The notes below the pieces were generated by a model, which saw only the letters and a program-made list of their open reading frames with translations, was not told where the DNA came from and did no database searches. From the NCBI GenBank assembly GCA_021788625.1, contig JAJYKL010000043.1, positions 1-33,558 of the forward strand: a stretch of 33,558 nt of DNA. The letters are read 5' to 3'. This stretch comes from Chloroflexota bacterium (GTDB lineage Bacteria; Chloroflexota; Anaerolineae; J036; Brachytrichaceae). The position numbers and the translations under genes were made by a program. Positions 7,763-16,236 of this stretch are shown one piece after another. Within the stretch, counting starts at the first letter, position 1. Each line of letters begins with the position of its first letter.

Positions 7763-8542
7763 ATGAATACGGAATTTATACCTTCTTCTGCCATGGCGAT
7801 TGTGGCGCATCCAGATGACATCGAGTTTGGCTGTGCTGGTACTGTCGCGAAGTGGACCCGGCGAGGCACGCATGTCGTTTACGTGGTGGTCACGAGCGGC
7901 AACATCGGCACACATGACCCGGCCTACACAACCGAGACGCTGGCTGCAGCGCGCGAAAAAGAGCAGCGTGCTGCAGCCGCCATATGCGGTGTGACGGAGG
8001 TTGAGTTTCTGGGTTATCACGATGGCGAAGTGATGCCTTCGCTGGAACTGCGTAAAGACCTGGTGCGCATCATTCGCAAGCACAAACCCGATGTGGTGAT
8101 TTCCATGGATCCCACCATGATGTGGGGAGGCTCCAATTACATTAACCACCCTGATCATCGTGCGGTCGCCATCGCCACACTGGATGCCATTGCACCAGTC
8201 GCCTCGATGCCGCTAATGTATCCCGAACTGGGAGCACCCCACCGCGTACGCGAGGTCTGGATTCAGTGGACCGAGAAACCCGATATGTGGGTAGACATCA
8301 GTGAGACGATCGATCTGAAGATGCAGGCACTAGCCCAACACAAGACCCAGGTCGGGAGCGATACGGTAGAGGGTTTGCGGCATTGGGCTCTGGAGGCAGG
8401 TAAGGGCCTGGCACCCGCCGAAACATTTAAGGTCATGATGCTGGTACCGCGTGAGGAGAAAGTTGAACAACGGGTGGATACCACCCATGAACAGGAGCTT
8501 GCTTCGCGGGAGAAAACCACTCAATCGGCAGGCAGTGATTAG
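7763..8542 (+). CDS. PIG-L/LmbE family deacetylase
   Basis: The product is 259 residues from ATG 7763; a TTG 17 codons upstream keeps the frame open but is less likely. The zinc site Ala-His-Pro-Asp-Asp-Ile-Glu-Phe-Gly (His16, Asp18, Asp19) and the second motif Asn-His-Pro-Asp-His-Arg-Ala-Val are intact. Members of this family remove N-acetyl or other acyl groups from amino sugars such as GlcNAc conjugates. No signal peptide is present, so it acts in the cytoplasm. It stands alone on the plus strand, divergent from the oxidoreductase-isomerase set and 28 nt tail to tail from the BNR-repeat gene. Its presence suggests that an N-acylated sugar or conjugate is among the substrates handled here, but the true substrate is open. 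Confidence 0.88.
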   Translation: MNTEFIPSSAMAIVAHPDDIEFGCAGTVAKWTRRGTHVVYVVVTSGNIGTHDPAYTTETLAAAREKEQRAAAAICGVTEVEFLGYHDGEVMPSLELRKDLVRIIRKHKPDVVISMDPTMMWGGSNYINHPDHRAVAIATLDAIAPVASMPLMYPELGAPHRVREVWIQWTEKPDMWVDISETIDLKMQALAQHKTQVGSDTVEGLRHWALEAGKGLAPAETFKVMMLVPREEKVEQRVDTTHEQELASREKTTQSAGSD

Positions 8543-8570
8543 TGCGCCTTGCGAGAGGTGACAACCAGAT

Positions 8571-9635
8571 TTAGATATCACCCAATGCGCGTACAAGCTG
8601 GCGCTCACTCACAAGTAATGCGCGCGCCACACAACCTGTTGGGTCGTCGGCTTGCGACCATTCACGGCGCGGTGCGCTGTAATAGACTATAACCAAATGG
8701 TCACCGGAGCGAGCAATGGACGGGTATCCCAAGTCGGGCCCGGGTAAAGAATCGGCAACAAGCAGCCGACGCACATCCCAGGTGTGGCCATTGTTACGGC
8801 TGATCAGAGCATGGATTCCCAGCGGGTCGTGACGGATGCCAAACACCATTAAGATCCAACCGTTGGTCAGCACAGTCAGATCGGCTGGATGTTCCAGCTC
8901 AGCGGTAATCTGGATTGGTTTACTCCAGGTGCGACCGCCATCCGACGAGCGGCAGACGGCCAGCATCTGCCCACGGTCGTCTGAGCGCACGGCCGCGAGA
9001 GCATCGCCGTTTGGCAGTATAGCAAGAGCTGTCTCGTTATACCCCAAGGCAATGCAAGATGGATCACTCCATGTCTGACCGTTATCATATGAACGCACTA
9101 AACAGGCGCCATCACGCACTGCAATTTCGTCTGCTACATTACCCGGTTGCGGCCCATAGATGGGCATGAATAACGTGCCGTCAGGCAGAGCAACGATATG
9201 GCCGTATGGTGAGTAGGCACTATATGGCTCATAGCCTAGCGGGTGTGTCGGTGTCCAGGTGAAGCCGCCGTCGCTCGAAAGAGTCAGCCGTGCTTGCGCA
9301 CGCTTGAGTGAGCTATCGAAGTGGTCTTGGGCATTATACGAACCCTGAGCGTGATAGGCCAGTATCAGCGTGCCATCAGTTGCCAGACCAGCCGCTGGAT
9401 TGCGATCGTCCACTTCACTATCGACGATCACGCGAGGTGCCTGCCAGGTTTTACCACCATCCATGGAACGCACCAGATCGAGCCGGCCGCGGATGCCAAT
9501 ATGACCTGCCCCGCCTCGCAAAATCGCCACGACTTCATCGCCTCGCAAGCCGACCACCACCGGGAAGTATCCTTGGTCGTGGCACAGCTCAACTTCATAG
9601 CTCTCAGGAAGATGTCGTAAGTCGAGTGATATCAT
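8571..9635 (-). CDS. Sialidase-like BNR/Asp-box repeat protein
   Basis: The product is 354 residues from ATG 9635, preceded by AGGAG. The six-bladed beta-propeller of the sialidase superfamily is shown by five Asp-box motifs (Ser-x-Asp/Asn-x-Gly-x-Thr-Trp) at about residues 57-64, 120-127, 182-189, 230-237 and 279-286. An Arg-Gly-Gly near residue 40 could be part of the arginine triad, and Tyr-Tyr-Ser-Ala-Pro-Arg-Arg near the end is reminiscent of the catalytic Tyr and the third Arg. It may be an exo-sialidase or another exo-glycosidase of this fold; similar proteins with no sialidase activity exist. There is no signal peptide, unusual for a sialidase and pointing to a cytoplasmic role. The start overlaps the stop of the preceding gene by 4 nt (ATGA), so the two are coupled. 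Confidence 0.82.
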   Translation of the reverse strand: MISLDLRHLPESYEVELCHDQGYFPVVVGLRGDEVVAILRGGAGHIGIRGRLDLVRSMDGGKTWQAPRVIVDSEVDDRNPAAGLATDGTLILAYHAQGSYNAQDHFDSSLKRAQARLTLSSDGGFTWTPTHPLGYEPYSAYSPYGHIVALPDGTLFMPIYGPQPGNVADEIAVRDGACLVRSYDNGQTWSDPSCIALGYNETALAILPNGDALAAVRSDDRGQMLAVCRSSDGGRTWSKPIQITAELEHPADLTVLTNGWILMVFGIRHDPLGIHALISRNNGHTWDVRRLLVADSLPGPDLGYPSIARSGDHLVIVYYSAPRREWSQADDPTGCVARALLVSERQLVRALGDI

Positions 9636-10813
9636 GCTGGCTCCTGTCTGGCCGCCATGCGGTTGGCATCTTGCGGTTGTAACCATACCTGGTTGGACAA
9701 AGCACCCTCATACCGCGTCATGTCATAGCCTGCCCAATGAACGGGATCACCGACCTGGAATATTGCACCACCTACAAACGTTGAAGGATACAGTGTGCCG
9801 CCAACCTCGATAGGAAGCGCAGATAGAGTCAAAAACCGTCTGGACCAATTCACCACATCCTGGTCCGTTGCTTTATGCTCGGCAAATCCACCCACTGATC
9901 CCTGATCCAGTCCGGTTTCGGCACTGATGATACGGCTGGGACTATTGGGATCGAAACCGCAGCGGCGATAATAAAAGCGCCAGCGAAGTTCGTACCATTC
10001 ATACTCAGCAATCGTTTGAGGCTGGCCATTCCAGTGTGGAGTCTGAACATCTTCACAGTAGATATGAGCCATATTGGGGCTGTACAGATGCTGATCGAAC
10101 CAGAATAGTCCTGAGTTAAAGTACGGCGCATAGTATTGCTGAATGGCCGTGCATACATCAGGGCGTGTGATGTCTGGCGCACCTGTTGAGAAGGAGCCTG
10201 CCGCATAGGTCGCTCCACTGATCGACTTGATCCGCATGGCGAGTTCCCTGTCAAACTGAGCTCGCTTTGGTATGGCTGAGACGGTCTGATCGATCTGTTC
10301 TGCTTCGTTGACACCGCAGTAGATCAGGCGTGGGTCTCTCGCCCCGTTCAGGTGTTTAAGGACATAATCGACACTGGGCATCGCTCCGTGAATGTCAATG
10401 TATGGACGCACCACGATAGTGGCATCGGGGTAGGCATCCTTCAGTCGCGACGCCATATCCGCGTTGTTTATGATGCTAAAGAAACGACACCCCACTTGCG
10501 CTGCCTGGAATGCCGCTGTTTCAGAATAGATGACGGCCAGGCCGAGTTTTGTGTTGGTGGGGGTGGCGGGAAGCAGACCTCCGACGAAGTTGTCAGCCAT
10601 CACATAGCCATAGAGTAAACGCGTCGAGTTGGGTTGCAGCAACTGTTGACCACTGGCACTCAGCGCGATCTGGCCCCAACGCCTGGTGTTATCAGTTATG
10701 ACGTCTTCGACTTCTACAGTGGATCCTCCAGGAAGACTGCCTAATACTTTGGTTGGAGTATCCGGGTATATCACGACCGGCACCGGGTTACCAGATTTAA
10801 CAACTGCGTTCAT
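9632..10813 (-). CDS. Clan GH-A-like TIM-barrel protein with N-terminal SH3-like domain
   Basis: The product is 393 residues from ATG 10813, with TTGGAG 8 nt upstream; a GTG ten codons earlier is less likely. Residues 10-75 look like a bacterial SH3 domain (Pro-x-x-Val ... Gly-Gly-Ser-Thr-Val-Glu-Val ... Trp-Gly-Gln-Ile-Ala). The rest resembles a glycosidase barrel. Gly-Val-Asn-Glu-Ala-Glu (Glu170) has the Asn-Glu pair of a clan GH-A acid/base, and Ile-Ile-Ser-Ala-Glu-Thr-Gly (Glu299) suits the nucleophile. I cannot assign a numbered GH family. No signal peptide is seen, odd for an SH3b-bearing protein, which usually binds cell wall. It forms a two-gene operon with the BNR protein (4-nt overlap). 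Function as a glycosidase is inferred. Confidence 0.6.
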   Translation of the reverse strand: MNAVVKSGNPVPVVIYPDTPTKVLGSLPGGSTVEVEDVITDNTRRWGQIALSASGQQLLQPNSTRLLYGYVMADNFVGGLLPATPTNTKLGLAVIYSETAAFQAAQVGCRFFSIINNADMASRLKDAYPDATIVVRPYIDIHGAMPSVDYVLKHLNGARDPRLIYCGVNEAEQIDQTVSAIPKRAQFDRELAMRIKSISGATYAAGSFSTGAPDITRPDVCTAIQQYYAPYFNSGLFWFDQHLYSPNMAHIYCEDVQTPHWNGQPQTIAEYEWYELRWRFYYRRCGFDPNSPSRIISAETGLDQGSVGGFAEHKATDQDVVNWSRRFLTLSALPIEVGGTLYPSTFVGGAIFQVGDPVHWAGYDMTRYEGALSNQVWLQPQDANRMAARQEPA

Positions 10814-11204
10814 ATGGTGGCTCCAACTTGCTAGGTTGATCACTTTGGTTCGATTTACTACTGGCCATACACCAACGATGTTGCTAACCTACACGCAGCT
10901 CTTCTTGCACGCTTTCGACATGTTCCCAGTATTACCTTACTTGGCACTGAACCGGCGCTATGCCGAAGCTGCATTTGTCATTATCACACGCCAGCTTGTT
11001 GGATACAGTCCCAGCACGAGACTGGCAAAAGCTCTTGGGTCAATAGTATGCTTACGCATCTACCTCACACAATTGATATTGCCTCGTGTAGGATTTCAGG
11101 CAGCGGATCGCTGCCTTCCCGGATTTTGCTCCAGCAATATCCACACATCATTTTGCCAGAGCAGGGCGATCCTGGTAATTGATAATAATCCACGAGGAAC
11201 TTAA
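10814..11204. other. Divergent intergenic region, 391 bases
   Basis: This gap separates the minus-strand GH-A-like gene from the plus-strand Gfo/Idh/MocA gene and should hold promoters for both. The sequence lacks a convincing gene; the open frame across it on the plus strand has no ribosome-binding site or family resemblance. The only promoter candidate I can place is listed separately at 11153-11181. Confidence 0.4.
11153..11181 (+). promoter_or_regulatory. Candidate promoter of the oxidoreductase-kinase pair
   Basis: TTGCCA (11153-11158) and TAATTG (11176-11181) are separated by 17 nt, with TG one base before the -10 box (extended -10). The start of transcription would fall just before the GAGG ribosome-binding site at 11194. 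The -10 match is imperfect. Confidence 0.35.
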
Positions 11205-12329
11205 ATGATGTCATCTGCAGGCAAACTCCGCATCGGCCTTGTGGGCTACGGTTCCTGGGCCGAAAGAGTCCATATCCCCAGTATCGCGCAATCAGCGTCC
11301 GCAGAGCTTACAGCGATTTGCGGTCCAGACCCCGAACGTGCACAGCGCTTGGCTGAGCGCTATCATGCCGCATTCGGAACGAATGATCTGCGCCAGTTGG
11401 TGGGCAGTCCGATCGTGGATGCCGTACTTATCGCATCGCCCAACGACGCGCATGCCGACGCTGCCATCGCTGCGGCACAAGCTGGCAAACCCGTATTGTG
11501 CGAGAAGCCACTCGCGCGTACCCTGGATGAAGCGCTTCGAATGACCAGTGCAGTGCACAATGCCAACATCAACAATATGGTCGCTTTCACCTGGCGTCAT
11601 GTGCCTGCCGTACAACTGGCCAGGAAGATGATTGGCGACGGGGAGATTGGTCGTGTTCTGCATGTCTCCGCAAGGTTCTTGCACCACGGATGGTTAACAC
11701 TCGACCTGCGACGACCCTGGCGCTTTGATCGCCGTCGCATGGGTTCCGGCATCCTGGGTGATCTGGGTGTACACCTGTTCGATATGTTGACCTGGCTACT
11801 GGATGAACCCATGACACGCGTTTGCGCCAGGCTGTCTACGTTCGGACCCAAACCTGAAGTAAACGGTGTACAACCGGTGTATGACGATGGACATATGCTG
11901 GTGGACTTCGCTAGCGGTGCGCATGGCAGCATCCACCTCAGTCGCGTGACCATCAGTTCTGGTCAGCCACCCTTCCTGGACATGCACCAGGGCGTCGAAC
12001 TCTATGGAGAAACCGGAGCGCTAATATACGACTTGCACAGGCATAGCCAGCTGGAAGTACGCCATGCCAGACAATCCGCCGTGCTGCTGGATGTTCCGAA
12101 CCCGCTACCTGACTCACCTGACGAGTCGATTGTCACCCGTGAGATCGGTCGCCGGCAAATCGAATCGTTTGCACGAGCCGTGTTGGCCGGTCGCCGGGCA
12201 GAGCCCAGCTTCTATGATGGCTTAAGCGCGCAAGGCGTGATGCAGGCCGCCGAGCGCTCGCAGGAGTCAGGGGGTTGGGCGAACGTCGAACCCGACAATC
12301 CAGCACGGGCGCAAGGAGCACACACTTAA
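11205..12329 (+). CDS. Gfo/Idh/MocA family NAD(P)-dependent oxidoreductase (second copy)
   Basis: The product is 374 residues. The Rossmann motif Gly-Leu-Val-Gly-Tyr-Gly-Ser-Trp-Ala opens the protein, and Cys-Glu-Lys-Pro-Leu-Ala carries the conserved Lys. A His-rich segment (Phe-Leu-His-His-Gly-Trp) and Gly-Asp-Leu-Gly-Val-His-Leu-Phe-Asp supply the usual active-site Asp/His pair of sugar and inositol dehydrogenases of this family. The GAGG site lies 7 nt before the first ATG; a second ATG follows at once. The stop is 1 nt from the start of the FGGY kinase, so the two enzymes are cotranscribed and likely act in one pathway (oxidise or epimerise, then phosphorylate). The last 25 residues are Pro/Asn/Ala-rich and look disordered. 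Confidence 0.9.
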   Translation: MMSSAGKLRIGLVGYGSWAERVHIPSIAQSASAELTAICGPDPERAQRLAERYHAAFGTNDLRQLVGSPIVDAVLIASPNDAHADAAIAAAQAGKPVLCEKPLARTLDEALRMTSAVHNANINNMVAFTWRHVPAVQLARKMIGDGEIGRVLHVSARFLHHGWLTLDLRRPWRFDRRRMGSGILGDLGVHLFDMLTWLLDEPMTRVCARLSTFGPKPEVNGVQPVYDDGHMLVDFASGAHGSIHLSRVTISSGQPPFLDMHQGVELYGETGALIYDLHRHSQLEVRHARQSAVLLDVPNPLPDSPDESIVTREIGRRQIESFARAVLAGRRAEPSFYDGLSAQGVMQAAERSQESGGWANVEPDNPARAQGAHT

Positions 12330-12330
12330 C

Positions 12331-13842
12331 ATGGATGTCGTTATTGGCATTGATTTAGGCACCCAGGGCGTGCGTGCATTGGCCGTCACGGCACGCGGCG
12401 AGATTGTCGCATCATCGCAGGAGAAACTTTTTCCCGACGCCCCCAACCTGCCTGCTGGCTGGGCTGAACAGAATGCACTCGAGTGGTGGCGAGCTACCGC
12501 ACTATGCCTGCGCCACCTGACGAAGTCCCTATCCGAAGTTGCGTCACCCTCTGGCGCACACATTGCCGGTATAGCTATAGATTCCACTTCTGGTACGGTG
12601 CTGCCAATTGACGATACAGGACAACCTTTACATCCAGCCCTGATGTATAACGATGCGCGAAGCGAACCCTACGTTTCCCTTGTTCGCGCAGCAGCGCAGG
12701 AACAGGAAAAGCGCCTGGGATACGCGTTCAACGCTTCATTCGCCCTTCCAAAAATAATCTGGTTCATTCACGAGCGGTCGGATGTGAGGGCACGTGCGCG
12801 ACGCTTCGTGCATGCCACCGATTTCCTCACCGGTCGCCTGACAGGCGACTATGGAGTGACAGACTACAGCGATGCGCTTAAAACCGGCTTTGACCTGTTA
12901 GCCGGCAAGTGGCCCCAGTTTATCGAAAATGAATTAGGTGTGTCACTTGATCACTTGCCCCGCGTAGTAGCGCCTGGAGAGCTGCTTGGCGCTGTCAGCC
13001 AGGTGGGCGCAAATGAAACAGGTCTGCCAACGGGTACTCCGGTCTACGGCGGCGCCACCGACGGCACGGCAGCCCAAATCGCTTCAGGTGCGGTGGAACC
13101 TGGGGCCTGGAACTCTTCACTGGGCACCACACTGGTCGTTAAAGGCATCACCTCCCAGTTGCTGCTCGACCCACAGCAGCGCATCTACAGCCACCGCCAT
13201 CCGGAAGGATGGTGGATGCCGGGTGGCGCCAGCAACACCGGCTCAGAGTGGATAATACGCGAGTTTGCAGGACGGAATCTAAATCAACTAGATACTCAAG
13301 CAGAGCACGTGCTTCCAACTGCTATAGTGCGTTACCCCCTGGCACGCCTGGGGGAGCGCTTTCCGTTTTTATGTCCACGCGCTGAAGGATTTATTGTGGA
13401 TCATAGGAACAGCCAGACATCGATCACGCGAGTCGAGGCAGTCGGAGCGAGTGATGCGGCAGACATCATGCTCTATGCAGCGGGTATGGAAGGCACTGCT
13501 TTACTGGAACGATTGAGCTACGAAATGCTGGCTCAGATCGGCGCGAGTGTAGGGAACGTGATCCATGTCACGGGGGGCGGGTCCAACTCACGGGTGTGGC
13601 TGCGCATTCGTGCGAGCGTCTTGGGACGCGAACTGGTCCGTCCTGTAAGCAGTGAAACGGCGATGGGCGCAGCGCTCCTTGCCGCGACAGGCGCGTGGTA
13701 CAGCAAATTAAGTGAAGCAGCGCGCATGATGGTCCGGGAGGACATACGGGTGCCTCCAGACCCAACCTGGAGTGCCGCTTATGACGAAAAGTACGCCGTT
13801 TTTTACGGGCAATTGGTGCAGCGCGGTTACCTAGCGCCCTGA
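12331..13842 (+). CDS. FGGY-family carbohydrate kinase
   Basis: The product is 503 residues, the usual size for xylulokinase-like FGGY kinases. The N-terminal phosphate loop Gly-Ile-Asp-Leu-Gly-Thr-Gln-Gly, a Thr-Asp-Gly-Thr-Ala-Ala segment in mid-protein and the C-terminal adenosine motif Gly-Gly-Gly-Ser-Asn-Ser-Arg-Val-Trp are intact. It should phosphorylate a ketose or related polyol with ATP in the cytoplasm. Xylulose, ribulose and gluconate are all possible, and I do not assign a symbol. An AAGGAG motif lies about 12 nt before the ATG, inside the end of the oxidoreductase gene. The last 12 bases overlap the 3' end of the convergent AraR-type regulator gene. Confidence 0.9.
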   Translation: MDVVIGIDLGTQGVRALAVTARGEIVASSQEKLFPDAPNLPAGWAEQNALEWWRATALCLRHLTKSLSEVASPSGAHIAGIAIDSTSGTVLPIDDTGQPLHPALMYNDARSEPYVSLVRAAAQEQEKRLGYAFNASFALPKIIWFIHERSDVRARARRFVHATDFLTGRLTGDYGVTDYSDALKTGFDLLAGKWPQFIENELGVSLDHLPRVVAPGELLGAVSQVGANETGLPTGTPVYGGATDGTAAQIASGAVEPGAWNSSLGTTLVVKGITSQLLLDPQQRIYSHRHPEGWWMPGGASNTGSEWIIREFAGRNLNQLDTQAEHVLPTAIVRYPLARLGERFPFLCPRAEGFIVDHRNSQTSITRVEAVGASDAADIMLYAAGMEGTALLERLSYEMLAQIGASVGNVIHVTGGGSNSRVWLRIRASVLGRELVRPVSSETAMGAALLAATGAWYSKLSEAARMMVREDIRVPPDPTWSAAYDEKYAVFYGQLVQRGYLAP

Positions 13843-15045
13843 GACAGCAAAGAGCGCAGGCTGTGTTGTAGCAGGTTGTCGCGCCAGTACGATCCGCCGC
13901 GATCCGCATGAGTCGCGAACCACAAGCGAGACCGGCAGCACAAGTTTTTCATCCATGACAACCCGCCCTTCAATTCGATCGATCAATAAGTGGCTCGATT
14001 TGAAGCCCAGGTCATATCGCGGTTGAGACACCGTGGTGAGTGGAACGGGCATGTGGCTGGCAATGGGCAGGTCGTCGAACCCGACGATGGCGAAGTCATG
14101 TGGCGGGTTCAAATCCAGAGTGGCTGCGGTTCTCATCAGACTGATAGCGACTGCATCATGCACGGCAACCACTGCCAGAGGCCTCGCTGATTTGACAGGA
14201 TATTGAGCCAGGAATAGTGCTACCTCTTTCCGTTCATCGACATTCACCACAACAGGTGGCTGGATCGCCGCAGCATGCCCGTAGTCCTCAAGCGCCCTGC
14301 AATAACCAGCATATCGATCGCGCACCGAGGTGGTTGTTAATGCCTCACGTCCCGAGGTGATGAAGGCGTACACATCGTATCCCAGGATGAGCAGATGCTC
14401 GGTTATGCGGTACATTCCATCATAACCATCGGAGATCACATAGCTGGTATCAAGATCACTCAGGTAACGGTCGACCAGTACCAGTGGAAGTTTATGCTCC
14501 TGCACCATTTGCACACCAGGCGTAGACGTGACGTTGCTAATCGGCATGACAATGATACCGGCGGCACCCATGCGCAGCAGTCGCTCGATCTCCTGCATTT
14601 CGGTATGCGAGTCTTCACCCGAGTAACCGAACATGACGGCATACCCGCGTGACTTGGCTGCCTGTTCCGCGCCGAGCAGGATGCTCATTTGCAGGGTGTC
14701 GCTGCGTGCGCAGAAGACCAGTCCAATAAACTTGTGTTGCATGGGCGCAGGTATGGCATCGGCTTGCCTTTCTGCGTGAACATCGCTCGTCTCGAGTTCA
14801 GATGTCTGGTGGACAAAAGTACCCTTTCCGCGCGTGCGTGTGATAAGCCCTGCCATCTCTAATCGGTTGAGAGCTTGTCTGATTGTGCTACGACTGACAC
14901 CAAACCGCTGGCACATTTCGGTCTCGGTAGGCAGGCGTGCACCGGGTTTGAGCCCCTCACGTTTGATCTCATTACGGATCAAACCTTCCACCTGAGCGTA
15001 CAGTAAATACGGGCGAGAGTGATCAATGGAATTACGTGCGTTCAT
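13831..15045 (-). CDS. AraR-type transcriptional regulator (GntR DNA-binding domain + LacI-type sensor)
   Basis: The product is 404 residues from ATG 15045, chosen because AGGAG lies 7 nt upstream; the frame stays open for 83 more codons without such a signal. Residues 10-80 are a GntR winged helix (Tyr-Ala-Gln-Val-Glu ... Arg-Leu-Pro-Thr-Glu ... Ser-Arg-Ser-Thr-Ile-Arg-Gln-Ala-Leu ... Gly-Lys-Gly-Thr-Phe-Val). Residues 115-390 form a LacI-type periplasmic-binding fold (Ile-Gly-Leu-Val-Phe, Leu-Val-Asp-Arg-Tyr, Val-Gly-Phe-Asp-Asp-Leu-Pro, Leu-Thr-Thr-Val-Ser-Gln-Pro). This hybrid design is that of Bacillus AraR, which responds to L-arabinose. The gene is divergent from the ABC permeases and has a palindrome over its own start site, so it likely represses itself and perhaps the transporter. 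The inducer is not proven. Confidence 0.9.
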   Translation of the reverse strand: MNARNSIDHSRPYLLYAQVEGLIRNEIKREGLKPGARLPTETEMCQRFGVSRSTIRQALNRLEMAGLITRTRGKGTFVHQTSELETSDVHAERQADAIPAPMQHKFIGLVFCARSDTLQMSILLGAEQAAKSRGYAVMFGYSGEDSHTEMQEIERLLRMGAAGIIVMPISNVTSTPGVQMVQEHKLPLVLVDRYLSDLDTSYVISDGYDGMYRITEHLLILGYDVYAFITSGREALTTTSVRDRYAGYCRALEDYGHAAAIQPPVVVNVDERKEVALFLAQYPVKSARPLAVVAVHDAVAISLMRTAATLDLNPPHDFAIVGFDDLPIASHMPVPLTTVSQPRYDLGFKSSHLLIDRIEGRVVMDEKLVLPVSLVVRDSCGSRRIVLARQPATTQPALFAVSGR

Positions 15046-15062
15046 GCCCCGCTCCTGGAGTC

Positions 15063-15074
15063 TGGTACGTACCA
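15063..15074. promoter_or_regulatory. Perfect 12-bp palindrome, probable operator of the AraR-type regulator
   Basis: TGGTACGTACCA is a perfect palindrome 18 bases upstream of the regulator ATG and just downstream of its TATAAT. The GTACGTAC core matches the centre of the AraR box known from Bacillus (TTGTACGTACAA-like). Binding here would block transcription of the regulator. I found no second exact copy near other genes in the window. Confidence 0.7.
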
Positions 15075-15084
15075 AGATGAGTTG

Positions 15085-15090
15085 ATTATA
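15085..15090 (-). promoter_or_regulatory. -10 box of the regulator promoter
   Basis: On the minus strand TATAAT spans 15090-15085, so transcription would start near 15078, at the edge of the palindrome. The -35 region is weak (TGACCA-like at a 17-nt spacing), as is common for regulators expressed at a low level. Confidence 0.55.
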
Positions 15091-15134
15091 TGCAATAACT
15101 GTAAACTTGGTCATGACGAATATATGTGTATTTG

Positions 15135-15163
15135 TTGACTTGCTATTATTCCGCGCATATAAT
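15135..15163 (+). promoter_or_regulatory. Strong promoter of the ABC transporter operon
   Basis: TTGACT (15135-15140) and a perfect TATAAT (15158-15163) are spaced by 17 nt. Transcription would begin near 15170, giving a leader of about 85 nt before the first permease. The promoter diverges from that of the regulator; the two -10 boxes are about 70 bp apart. Confidence 0.8.
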
Positions 15164-15255
15164 CTTCGATATTCGGGCAAGAGACGAGGCCCGGACCAGA
15201 CTTCCGTATTCGGCTTATGAACCAAGAGAGCCGGATAAAAGGAGAAGTTGCGCCC

Positions 15256-16212
15256 ATGATTGACGCGACAGCCCACGACGTGTCTACAATGCATCCGTCA
15301 GAGGCCCTCAGCCCGAGGGAACGTTTCAAGCGCTGGCGATATCGAAATCGGCAGGCTCTGGAAGGCTGGGGCATCCTCACACCTATTCTGGTGTACTACT
15401 CTATATTCTTTCTATTCCCTGTCGTTTCTGTTTTGTATTTAAGCTTCACACGGTGGTCGGGCTTAAGTGGTGCACCCGTTTGGGTTGGTCTGGAAAACTT
15501 TCACAAACTGCTGACCGTTCCCACCTACACACAGGTGATAGGAAACACGATTTTGTTTGCAGTTTCGATTCTCATCATACAGACTGTTCTGGCCTTCTTC
15601 GTGGCACTTTTACTTAACGCCAAGATACGCGGGCGCGGTCTGTATCGCGCAGCGTGGTATATCCCAACGCTGACGTCCGCTGCCATCATGGCGCAGGTGG
15701 CATCAGTCTTTATTGCACCCAGTGATGGGGTCATCATGACTATCCGGGCGCAGCAAGGTCTGCCACCAATCATCTTCTACACACAAGTGGATTTAATGCG
15801 GCTGGTCATTATTATCTATTCTGTCTGGCGCGGAGTCGGTGGCCCCATGATTCTGTATCTAGCTGCATTACAAGGTATTCATCCGGAGTTTTACGAAGCG
15901 GCACAGGTCGATGGTGCAACTGGACCACAACTGCTCAGGTATATCACGCTACCACTGGTTATGCCGATGACCATCTTCGTCCTGATCACCGGAATCATCG
16001 GTACAGCACAGATCTTCGAGTCAGTTATGTTTTTAAGTAAAGGCGGACCAGCAAACCTGACGAATGTTTTACTGCTGGAGATTTATCAGGATGCTTTCTC
16101 CAACATGAGTATCGGGCTGGCCAGTGCAGAGGCTGTTTTGCTTGGTGTAGGTCTATTGGCCTTCTCACTCTTTAATATTCGCATTATGACCCGCGGCCGC
16201 GTGGGAGAGTAA
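15256..16212 (+). CDS. Sugar ABC transporter permease (MalF/UgpA type)
   Basis: The product is 318 residues from ATG 15256, served by AAAGGAG 11 nt upstream; an in-frame ATG at 15217 has no ribosome-binding site. Hydrophobic segments fill the protein after a polar N-terminal tail. The cytoplasmic EAA loop reads Tyr-Glu-Ala-Ala-Gln-Val-Asp-Gly-Ala, about 90 residues before the end, where it contacts the ATPase. The early Trp-Ser-Gly-Leu and Val-Gly-Leu-Glu-Asn-Phe motifs are typical of carbohydrate-uptake family 1 permeases. It forms an operon with the second permease (24-nt gap) and the binding protein downstream. No transporter ATPase is present in the window; such systems often share one encoded elsewhere. 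Confidence 0.93.
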   Translation: MIDATAHDVSTMHPSEALSPRERFKRWRYRNRQALEGWGILTPILVYYSIFFLFPVVSVLYLSFTRWSGLSGAPVWVGLENFHKLLTVPTYTQVIGNTILFAVSILIIQTVLAFFVALLLNAKIRGRGLYRAAWYIPTLTSAAIMAQVASVFIAPSDGVIMTIRAQQGLPPIIFYTQVDLMRLVIIIYSVWRGVGGPMILYLAALQGIHPEFYEAAQVDGATGPQLLRYITLPLVMPMTIFVLITGIIGTAQIFESVMFLSKGGPANLTNVLLLEIYQDAFSNMSIGLASAEAVLLGVGLLAFSLFNIRIMTRGRVGE

Positions 16213-16236
16213 TCTACCCAGGAGCTATACCAGATT

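Noticed and set aside
10686..11204. A 172-residue open frame across the divergent intergenic region
   Set aside because: It overlaps the start of the minus-strand GH-A-like gene, has no ribosome-binding site and shows no domain pattern.
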